Positions 6,169 to 12,384 of a stretch of DNA of 12,384 nt are shown here, piece by piece; position 1 is the first letter of the stretch; each line of letters begins with the position of its first letter. Origin of the DNA: Bacillota bacterium (GTDB taxonomy: Bacteria > Bacillota > Clostridia > Oscillospirales > Ruminococcaceae); assembly GCA_029550985.1 (NCBI GenBank), contig JAKPGH010000129.1, forward strand, positions 1 through 12,384, written 5' to 3'. The notes beneath the pieces were generated by a model, which saw only the letters and a list, made by a program, of their open reading frames with translations, was not told the DNA's origin and ran no database searches. The position numbers were made by a program, and so were the translations under genes.

Positions 6169-7299
6169 ATGAAACAGAACAGCCAAGGCATGGAGCCGAA
6201 ACAAAGCGAAAACATCCCCCTTGGTCAAATGGGGCGATTTGCTGTTGTCATGCTTTTTTTAAGCGGCATGTTGCTGGTGGCACTGCTGATGAATGTCAAC
6301 ATCGGCTCCGTTTCCATTGCGGTGGGGGATGTGTTCCGCATCCTTTGGGATGGCATCCGATACGGCATTGCCAACGCGGTGACGAAGGGCGGATTCGCAC
6401 AGGAACTGGGAGCCGTTATAACAAGCTCTACCGAAAGTCAAATTCTGTTCCGTATCCGAATCCCGCGCATGCTGTTGGCGGCTATTCTGGGCGGCGCCTT
6501 ATCGGTTTCCGGCTATTTGCTGCAGGTGTTTTTTCGCAATCCCATCGCCGGTCCCTTTGTGCTGGGCATTTCCTCCGGCGCAAAAATGATTGTGGGAATC
6601 ACACTGATTTTTCTGGCCCGGCGCATGGAACATATCAGTTCCTTCACCCTGATTGCAGCGGCATTTATTGGTTCCTTGCTCATTACGGCCGTCGTCCTCC
6701 TGTTTGCGCAAAAAGTGCGGAATATGTCCATGCTGTTGGTAGTCGGCATTATGGTCGGCTATATCTGCGGAGCCGTGACCGACTTCTGCGTCACCTTTGC
6801 CGACGACCACGATGTGGTCAACTTAACCAACTGGTCGATGGGCACCTTTTCCGGAGCCAACTGGGAACATGTCAAGACGGCGGCGCTTTTGTGTATACCG
6901 GGTATGGTTGGCGCACTTCTTCTCTCCAAGCCCATTGCAGCCTATGCTTTGGGCGAAGGGTATGCGTTGAGCCTGGGACTTCGGATAAAGCCCTTTCGAG
7001 TTGTGTTGATTCTGCTTTCCAGCCTGTTTTCCTCCTGCGTCACGGCTCTTGCCGGGCCAGTATCCTTTGTGGGCATCGCCGTCCCTCATATGACGCGAAC
7101 GCTGTTAAAGTCATCCAAGCCAGCCTTTGTGATTCCGGCAGCATTCCTCTGTGGCGCCGTCTTCTGCACGTTTTGCGATTTGATTGCCAGGACTGTTTTT
7201 GCGCCGACCGAGCTGGCCATCGGCACCGTCACTTCGGTTTTTGGCGCGCCTGTCGTCATCTACATGATGGTAAAACGCCGCCGGACTCTGGAGCATTGA
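6169..7299 (+). CDS. ABC transporter permease, FecCD/BtuC family
   Basis: A 376-residue integral membrane protein with about ten hydrophobic helices. The family signature is clear: RIRIPRMLLAAILGGALS (about 101-118), SGYLLQVFFRNPIAGP, FVLGISSGAKM, and the late segment GPVSFVGIAVPHMTR that contacts the ATPase. It forms the membrane channel for the binding protein and ATPase on either side. It is slightly longer than usual owing to a hydrophilic N-terminus of about 22 residues and a loop at about 60-95. ATG 6169 is used, with AAAGG about 10 bases upstream; ATG 6190 is an alternative. One base separates it from the ATPase gene. BtuC-like and FecD-like members cannot be told apart by eye. Confidence 0.94.
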   Translation: MKQNSQGMEPKQSENIPLGQMGRFAVVMLFLSGMLLVALLMNVNIGSVSIAVGDVFRILWDGIRYGIANAVTKGGFAQELGAVITSSTESQILFRIRIPRMLLAAILGGALSVSGYLLQVFFRNPIAGPFVLGISSGAKMIVGITLIFLARRMEHISSFTLIAAAFIGSLLITAVVLLFAQKVRNMSMLLVVGIMVGYICGAVTDFCVTFADDHDVVNLTNWSMGTFSGANWEHVKTAALLCIPGMVGALLLSKPIAAYALGEGYALSLGLRIKPFRVVLILLSSLFSSCVTALAGPVSFVGIAVPHMTRTLLKSSKPAFVIPAAFLCGAVFCTFCDLIARTVFAPTELAIGTVTSVFGAPVVIYMMVKRRRTLEH

Positions 7300-7300
7300 T

Positions 7301-8407
7301 ATGAAGGATTATGTGAGAACGGAGCATTTGGCTGTCGGCTACGACGGCAACATCCTGATTCACGACATCAACATTCAGCTGGAAAAAGGTAAAATCCTCA
7401 CCCTGATTGGGCCAAACGGAGCGGGCAAGACCACCATTCTCAAAACTCTCACCAGACAGATTGCGCTGATTCGAGGAACGGTTTACATTGGCCCGCGGGA
7501 AATCGCCTCCTGGTCCCCTAAAGAGATGGCAAAACAGGTGGCGGTGGTGCTCACCGACCGCATCCGCCCGGAGCTGACAACCTGCGCGGATGTGGTGGCC
7601 ATGGGGCGCTATCCCTACACCAATTTGTTCGGCAAGCTGACGCCGCGGGATATGGCTGTGGTTCGGGATGCGCTGGAGCGAGTCCATGCTCTGGATTTAG
7701 CCGAGCAGGATTTTTCCACTCTGTCCGACGGTCAACGCCAGCGCATCCTGCTGGCCAGAGCCATCTGTCAGGAGCCCGAGGTTATCGTTTTGGACGAACC
7801 CACCGCCTATCTGGATATTCGTCATAAAATCGAGCTGCTGGACATTCTTCGAGAAATGGCGCAAAAGAAAAACATCACGGTTATCATGTCCCTCCATGAA
7901 ATTGACCTTGCGATGAAAATTTCCGATTATCTTCTCTGCGTCAAGGGGGAAACCATCGCCGCCTACGGCCCTCCGGAAGAAATTTTAAAGAACTGCACCA
8001 TTGAGCAGCTCTATGATATTCAAAACGGCTCGTACAACCTGCTGTTTGGCAGCGTGGAGCTGACCAAGCCCCGGGGAGCACCCAAAGTGTTTGTGGTGGC
8101 GGGCGGCGGGTACGGTATTGCCTGTTATAGAGCGCTGCAAAAGAAGGAAATACCCTTTGCCACGGGCATCTTGTTTGCCAACGACGTGGACTGCCAGGTG
8201 GCGCGGGAACTCAGTGACCACGTGGTGGTGTCCCCCGCTTTTGAAGCCATGACGGAACGGCATTTCGAAGAGGCGGCTGCCCTTCTGCTCCAGTGTGAAC
8301 AGGTCATCGACGCGGGGACGCCGGTGGGAACCCTAAACCGCCAAAACGCCAAATTGCTGCAGTTGGCCCAGGAAAAAGCAATTCCCATCCACCGCGGCGG
8401 AAGCTAA
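7301..8407 (+). CDS. ABC transporter ATPase (FecE/BtuD type) with unknown C-terminal domain
   Basis: A 368-residue protein. Residues 1-250 are a FecE/BtuD-like nucleotide-binding domain: Walker A GPNGAGKT (37-44), signature LSDGQ (141-145, Asp in place of the usual second Gly), Walker B VIVLDEP (161-167) and switch His H199. Where a Gln normally marks the Q-loop the sequence reads AVVLTDRIRPEL (81-92), with no Gln visible. Related family members usually stop near 250-270 residues. Here residues 259-368 add a separate segment starting PKVFVVAGGGYG, alternating strands and helices, with the look of a small Rossmann-like nucleotide-binding unit. TGGAG lies 7 bases before the ATG, 1 base after the permease stop. 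It powers import; the extension's role is unknown. Confidence 0.93.
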   Translation: MKDYVRTEHLAVGYDGNILIHDINIQLEKGKILTLIGPNGAGKTTILKTLTRQIALIRGTVYIGPREIASWSPKEMAKQVAVVLTDRIRPELTTCADVVAMGRYPYTNLFGKLTPRDMAVVRDALERVHALDLAEQDFSTLSDGQRQRILLARAICQEPEVIVLDEPTAYLDIRHKIELLDILREMAQKKNITVIMSLHEIDLAMKISDYLLCVKGETIAAYGPPEEILKNCTIEQLYDIQNGSYNLLFGSVELTKPRGAPKVFVVAGGGYGIACYRALQKKEIPFATGILFANDVDCQVARELSDHVVVSPAFEAMTERHFEEAAALLLQCEQVIDAGTPVGTLNRQNAKLLQLAQEKAIPIHRGGS

Positions 8408-8420
8408 AGGAGGCGCGGAT

Positions 8421-9803
8421 ATGAAACAGACGGTTCCCCGGGTAGTTCTTGCTGGCACCCACAGCGGTTGCGGAAAAACAACGGTTTTCTGCGCCGTTCT
8501 GCAAGCGTTGGTCAACCGCCAGAGGAAGGTCGGCGCCTTCAAATGCGGCCCCGACTATATCGACCCCATGTTTCACAGCAGCATCATCGGAGCCAAAAGC
8601 ACCAACCTTGACCTGTTCTTTTTTGAGGAAAATACCCTCAAATACCTGCTTTGCAAAAACGGTATCGGTTGCGACATTAACTTGATAGAAGGCGTCATGG
8701 GGTTCTACGATGGCGTTGGGCTGACGACCAAAGCCAGCACCTATGAGATTGCGCAGGTCACCCAAAGCCCTGTCGTCCTGGTAGTTGGCGCCAGTGGCGC
8801 GTCCCTGTCGATTCTTGCTGCCATACAGGGGTTTCTAGGTTTTTGCCCCGAGCATCAAATCTGCGGCGTCATTCTCAATCAATGCTCCGCCGCCACCTAT
8901 GCCATTTTGGCGGCGGAGATAGGTCGCCGGTTTGATGGAACGGTTTGGCCGCTGGGCTATCTGCCGCCCCTTCCGGAATGTTCGCTGGAAAGCCGGCATT
9001 TGGGGTTGGTGACGGCAGCGGAGGTGAAAAATTTGCGGGAAAAGCTGCAAATCCTCGCAGAGCATGCGGAACAGACCATCGATTTGGACAGCCTTTGGGA
9101 TTTAGCAAATCAGGCACCGCAGGTTTCCTGCCATCCGGTGAAGTTGCCCCTCTTTGAGGACAAAGTGCGGATTGCGGTTGCCCGGGACAATGCCTTCTGC
9201 TTCTATTATCAAGACAATCTGGATGCTCTGACCGAAATGGGGGCTGAACTGATCCCGTTTAGTCCGTTGACGGATACACGACTTCCGCCCAACATTCACG
9301 GGTTATATCTCGGCGGCGGATATCCCGAGCTTTACGCAAGGCAGCTCGGCGAAAATGCATCCATGCGGGCATCGGTGAAAAAAGCGCTGGAGCATGGGCT
9401 TCCCTGTATTGCGGAATGTGGCGGCTTTATGTACCTGACGGAGTTTATCGGCGAGCACCCAATGGTCGGCCACTTGCCTGGCAGGTGTTTTGATACGGGA
9501 AAATCCAGAAGATTTGGCTACATTCGCTTACAAGCCAAGGCCGACAATATGCTCTGTAAGGCCGGCGAAGAAATTCCGGCACACGAGTTTCATTACTGGG
9601 ATTGTGAGCATCCGGGGGATGCCTTTACGGCGGTAAAGCCCTCCGGCAAAAGCTGGAGCTGTGTCGTCGCCACGAAGACTCTGTACGCCGGATACCCTCA
9701 CCTTCACTTTTACGCCAATCCCGATTTTGCCCTAAACTTTTATCAAGCCTGCCGAAAGGAGAAGCAGCGTCACGATGGAATATATCCACCCGATGGAGAT
9801 TGA
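8421..9803 (+). CDS. cbiA: Cobyrinate a,c-diamide synthase CbiA
   Basis: A 460-residue cytosolic enzyme of normal length that amidates carboxylates a and c of cob(II)yrinate using ATP and glutamine. The N-terminal half is the ATP-dependent synthetase domain, with P-loop GTHSGCGKTT (12-21), KCGPDYIDP (41-49) and LIEGVMGFYDG. The C-terminal half is a class-I glutamine amidotransferase: GLYLGGGYPELYA and the nucleophile C333 in AECGGFMYL, with the late HEFHYWD and YPHLHFYANP segments. AAAGGAGG lies 7 bases before the ATG, the strongest ribosome site in the operon. The 3' end overlaps cbiC by 29 bases. The distinction from CobB (hydrogenobyrinate) rests on the surrounding cbi genes. Confidence 0.97.
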   Translation: MKQTVPRVVLAGTHSGCGKTTVFCAVLQALVNRQRKVGAFKCGPDYIDPMFHSSIIGAKSTNLDLFFFEENTLKYLLCKNGIGCDINLIEGVMGFYDGVGLTTKASTYEIAQVTQSPVVLVVGASGASLSILAAIQGFLGFCPEHQICGVILNQCSAATYAILAAEIGRRFDGTVWPLGYLPPLPECSLESRHLGLVTAAEVKNLREKLQILAEHAEQTIDLDSLWDLANQAPQVSCHPVKLPLFEDKVRIAVARDNAFCFYYQDNLDALTEMGAELIPFSPLTDTRLPPNIHGLYLGGGYPELYARQLGENASMRASVKKALEHGLPCIAECGGFMYLTEFIGEHPMVGHLPGRCFDTGKSRRFGYIRLQAKADNMLCKAGEEIPAHEFHYWDCEHPGDAFTAVKPSGKSWSCVVATKTLYAGYPHLHFYANPDFALNFYQACRKEKQRHDGIYPPDGD

Positions 9804-10395
9804 AAAACGCAGCTTTGAAATCATCACCGAGCTGCTGGGGGATAAAACGTTGGACCCGGAGCAGGAGCCGGTCATCAAGCGGGCCATCCACACCACCGCC
9901 GACTTGGAGTATGCGGATATTCTGTGTTTCTCGGAGCACGCGGTGGCAAAAGGAATGGAAGCTCTCCGCCATGGCTGCGATATCGTCACCGATACGCAGA
10001 TGGCGAAGGCGGGCATCAATCAAAGGATGTTGAGCAGGCTGGGCGGTACCGTGCACTGTTTCATGTCTGATTCTGACGTGGCGGCGGAAGCAAAACGGCG
10101 GGGCATCACGCGGGCCGTCGTCTCCATGGAACGGGCGGCACATCTCCCAAAGCCCTGCATTTTTGCCATCGGCAACGCGCCTACCGCCCTGATTGCCCTT
10201 CACCACATGATAATCTCCGGTGTCCTGCAGCCGGCGCTGGTCATTGGCGTTCCGGTCGGTTTCGTCAATGTGGTGGAAAGCAAGGAGCTTATCATGGAAT
10301 CCGGTGCCCCCTATATTGTGGCCAAGGGGCGCAAGGGCGGCAGCAATGTGGCGGCGGCCATCTGCAACGCTATGCTCTATCAAATCATGGGGTAA
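9775..10395 (+). CDS. cbiC: Cobalt-precorrin-8 methylmutase CbiC
   Basis: A 206-residue enzyme that moves the methyl group from C-11 to C-12 of cobalt-precorrin-8 to give cobyrinate. Family landmarks are IEKRSFEII near the start, VIKRAIHTTAD with the catalytic His H39, VTDTQMAKAGIN, AIGNAPTALI and the C-terminal GVPVGFVNVVESKE and AKGRKGGSNVAAA. The length matches the family. ATG 9775 lies 13 bases after GAAAGGAG, a long spacing, but the next in-frame ATG (9793) is farther away. The start lies within cbiA, so translation is probably coupled. Confidence 0.97.
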   Translation: MEYIHPMEIEKRSFEIITELLGDKTLDPEQEPVIKRAIHTTADLEYADILCFSEHAVAKGMEALRHGCDIVTDTQMAKAGINQRMLSRLGGTVHCFMSDSDVAAEAKRRGITRAVVSMERAAHLPKPCIFAIGNAPTALIALHHMIISGVLQPALVIGVPVGFVNVVESKELIMESGAPYIVAKGRKGGSNVAAAICNAMLYQIMG

Positions 10396-10398
10396 TCT

Positions 10399-11529
10399 AT
10401 GGAAGCTTACATCATAAAAGGCGGAAAGCGTCTTCGATTAGGTTATACCACCGGCTCCTGCGCAGCGGCGGCCGCCAAAGCGGCGGCCTGGATGCTGCTG
10501 ACCGGAACGCGAAAAGAGCAGATTTCACTGCAAACACCCAAGGGCATCGCCCTGAACCTTCCGGTGGTGGATATCAAGGTGGAGGAGAATCGGGTGTCTT
10601 GCGCTGTGCTAAAAGACAGCGGAGACGACCCCGACGTCACCGACGGCACGCTCATCTACGCCTCGGTGTCCCGCTCCGATGCGCCCGGCATCGTCATTGA
10701 TGGCGGGCCAGGCGTGGGGCGGGTGACCAAACAGGGCCTGGAACAGCCGGTGGGGGAAGCCGCCATCAACTCGGTTCCCCGGCAGATGATTCGGGAAAAC
10801 CTGGAAGAAGTCTGCCGTTTAGCGGACTATAGCGGGGGCCTGTCGGTGATGATTTCGGTGCCGGACGGCCAGCGGTTGGCAAACCAAACCTTTAACCCAA
10901 GGCTTGGAATTGTAGGCGGCATCTCCATACTGGGCACCACCGGCATTGTGGAGCCCATGAGCGACCAGGCGCTAATCGACACCATTCGGGTGGAACTTGC
11001 TCAGCGCAAAGCCATGGGCGCCGAATATGTTTTGCTGACTCCTGGAAACTACGGAGCCGATTTTATTGGTCAAACCATCGGCATTGCCCCGAACACGGCG
11101 GTACTCACTTCCAACTTTATTGGAGATGCCCTGGACCTATGCAAAGAGCTTGGCTTTCAAGGAGTATTGCTCATTGGCCATATTGGGAAGCTGGTCAAAT
11201 TAGCTGGGGGTATGTTCAACACCCACTCCAAATACGGAGATTGCCGCATGGAAATTCTGGCGGCCTACGCAGGCGCCGCGGGTCTTGCCCCTTTACAGAT
11301 TGCTAAAATACTGGAATGTGCCACCTGCGATGATGCACTGCGGATTTTATACGAGCATCGGCTTTGCGAGGTAACCCTGGAGCGGCTGACTTATCGCATT
11401 GCCTGGATGATGAATGATCGGGTCTCAGGCAAAGTGGAAACCGGGGCGATGTTGTTTTCCAAAGTGTATGGATTGCTAAGCGAAACAAACAATGCCAAAG
11501 CCCTTTTGAAACAGGTGATGGAGGAATAG
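10399..11529 (+). CDS. cbiD: Cobalt-precorrin-5B C1-methyltransferase CbiD
   Basis: A 376-residue protein of the CbiD family, which methylates C-1 of the corrin ring with S-adenosylmethionine and is specific to the anaerobic (early cobalt insertion) pathway. The N-terminal hallmark LRLGYTTGSCAAAAAKAA (13-30) is present, followed by DDPDVTDG, GPGVGRVTKQGL and, later, LLIGHIGKLVKLAGGMFNTHS. The gene starts 3 bases after cbiC, with only a weak GGGG ribosome site, fitting translation coupled to its neighbour. Its presence shows that the organism uses the oxygen-independent route. Confidence 0.97.
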   Translation: MEAYIIKGGKRLRLGYTTGSCAAAAAKAAAWMLLTGTRKEQISLQTPKGIALNLPVVDIKVEENRVSCAVLKDSGDDPDVTDGTLIYASVSRSDAPGIVIDGGPGVGRVTKQGLEQPVGEAAINSVPRQMIRENLEEVCRLADYSGGLSVMISVPDGQRLANQTFNPRLGIVGGISILGTTGIVEPMSDQALIDTIRVELAQRKAMGAEYVLLTPGNYGADFIGQTIGIAPNTAVLTSNFIGDALDLCKELGFQGVLLIGHIGKLVKLAGGMFNTHSKYGDCRMEILAAYAGAAGLAPLQIAKILECATCDDALRILYEHRLCEVTLERLTYRIAWMMNDRVSGKVETGAMLFSKVYGLLSETNNAKALLKQVMEE

Positions 11530-11532
11530 AAT

Positions 11533-12288
11533 ATGGTGCACTTTGTCGGGGCAGGCTGCGGCGCGGCGGACTTAATTACGGTGAGAGGCGCTCGCCTGCT
11601 GAGCCAAGCGGATGTGGTAATTTATGCGGGATCCCTGGTCAATCCGGAGCTTCTCTCTTACATCAAAGCAGGGTGCGAAATCCACGACAGCTCCAAAATG
11701 ACGCTGGAGCAGGTGATGGAAGTGATCGTGGCGGCGGAAAAAGCCGGAAAGGTCACCGTCCGACTGCATACGGGAGATTCCAGCATTTTCGGCGCGGTCA
11801 GAGAGCAATTTGACGCGCTGGAAAAGTTGGGAATTGCATACGACGTCTGCCCGGGCGTCAGCTCCTTCTGCGGGGCGGCGGCGTCGTTGAAAGCAGAGTA
11901 CACCCTACCCGATGTCAGCCAGACGGTGATTATCACCCGTGCTTCCGGCCGAACACCCGTGCCCGAGCGGGAATCCGTTCTGGCACTGGCGGCGCACCAG
12001 GCCACCATGGTGTTGTTCCTTAGCACTGCTCTGACCGAACCATTGCAGGAAGATTTGTTGGCTGGAGGCTACCCCGGCGATACACCCGTGGCGGTGGTCT
12101 ATAAGGCCACTTGGCCGGATGAGAAAATTTACCGCTGCACGGTGGAAACGCTGTACCAAACGGTGATGGAAAATGGTTTGACCAAGACTTGTTTGATTGT
12201 GGTGGGCAATTGCTTGGGAGATAGTTATTCCCGCTCCCTGCTGTACCATCCTGGTTTTTCCACCGGGTACCGCGAGGCATGCCTATGA
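11533..12288 (+). CDS. cbiF: Cobalt-precorrin-4 C11-methyltransferase CbiF
   Basis: A 251-residue tetrapyrrole methylase of usual CbiF/CobM length that adds the C-11 methyl group to cobalt-precorrin-4 using S-adenosylmethionine. Seen are the N-terminal glycine loop VHFVGAGCGAADLITVRG, YAGSLVNPE typical of the CobM/CbiF subgroup, the second methylase motif RLHTGDSSIFGA, and CPGVSSFCGAAA. GGAGG lies 8 bases before the ATG and the upstream stop is 3 bases away. The stop overlaps the next gene's start in an ATGA arrangement. The substrate of CbiF is the product immediately before CbiG and CbiD act, so adjacent genes match adjacent steps. Confidence 0.97.
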   Translation: MVHFVGAGCGAADLITVRGARLLSQADVVIYAGSLVNPELLSYIKAGCEIHDSSKMTLEQVMEVIVAAEKAGKVTVRLHTGDSSIFGAVREQFDALEKLGIAYDVCPGVSSFCGAAASLKAEYTLPDVSQTVIITRASGRTPVPERESVLALAAHQATMVLFLSTALTEPLQEDLLAGGYPGDTPVAVVYKATWPDEKIYRCTVETLYQTVMENGLTKTCLIVVGNCLGDSYSRSLLYHPGFSTGYREACL

Positions 12289-12384
12289 AGATTACGGTTT
12301 TGGCCTATAGCAGACAGGGCTGCCGGATAGCTCGCAAAGTGCTGAACTGTTTTCCCGATGATGAATGCAGAGGATACACGATGC
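12285..12384 (+). CDS. cbiG: CbiG, cobalt-precorrin-5A hydrolase (N-terminus only)
   Basis: An open frame from ATG 12285 to the window edge encodes 33 residues (MKITVLAYSRQGCRIARKVL and onward). The opening strand and SRQG-x-RIA turn match the N-terminus of CbiG, which opens the delta-lactone of cobalt-precorrin-5A and releases acetaldehyde. GAGG lies 7 bases upstream and the ATGA overlap with cbiF indicates coupled translation. Gene order (cbiD, cbiF, then cbiG) supports the call; the fragment alone is short. Confidence 0.85.
   Translation, partial: MKITVLAYSRQGCRIARKVLNCFPDDECRGYTM

Noticed and set aside
6345..7304. A 319-codon open frame on the plus strand within the permease gene
   Set aside because: It is the overlapping +2 frame of the FecCD permease; its translation is rich in Cys, Arg and His with no membrane pattern and no ribosome site, while the permease frame matches its family end to end.
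9625..10383. A 252-codon open frame antisense to cbiA/cbiC
   Set aside because: Composition is dominated by Arg, His and Gly as expected of an antisense shadow of a GC-rich gene; cbiC on the plus strand is unmistakable.
1..12384. tRNA, rRNA, CRISPR array, insertion sequence, replication origin
   Set aside because: Scanning by eye found no cloverleaf with a TTCGANTC arm, no regularly spaced repeats, no transposase or terminal inverted repeats and no DnaA-box cluster.

Overview
The window looks like chromosomal DNA of an anaerobic low-to-mid GC Gram-positive bacterium (Bacillota, probably Clostridia). This rests on strong AGGAG-type ribosome sites, TTG/GTG starts, three lipoprotein signal peptides in place of periplasmic ones, and the oxygen-independent (cbi) cobalamin route. 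The species cannot be named from the sequence.

Left part (1-2642, minus strand): an arsenic-resistance operon transcribed right to left. The order is arsR (TTG start), an ACR3-type arsenite efflux pump, an ArsN-like GNAT N-acetyltransferase broken by two frame disruptions, the metallochaperone/repressor arsD, and a Cys-rich DUF2703 protein cut by the window edge. Genes overlap or are closely spaced, and a sigma-70-type promoter overlaid by an inverted repeat sits just upstream of arsR.

Middle (2643-3234): no protein gene. This stretch holds the divergent ars promoter and, facing right, a second promoter, a complete AdoCbl-type cobalamin riboswitch (conserved GCCACTGT and B12-box elements, closed by a perfect 9-bp stem) and a 14-bp intrinsic terminator preceded by two mutually exclusive smaller hairpins.

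Right part (3235-12384, plus strand): a riboswitch-controlled operon. It opens with a surface module: a lipoprotein form of the cobaltochelatase CbiK with an extra C-terminal beta domain, a small lipoprotein that appears to be a free copy of that same domain (both resemble NEAT haem-binding domains), and a FepB/BtuF-type binding lipoprotein. A FecCD/BtuC-type permease and an ABC ATPase with an unexplained ~110-residue C-terminal extension follow. The operon then moves to corrin-ring enzymes: cbiA, cbiC, cbiD, cbiF and the beginning of cbiG, with gaps of a few bases or short overlaps.

Taken together, B12 shortage should switch on both corrin synthesis and a surface capture/import system. The likely cargo (cobalt, a tetrapyrrole, or a cobalt-tetrapyrrole) is inferred, not shown. 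The exported CbiK with NEAT-like partners and the ATPase extension are the most unusual parts of the window.
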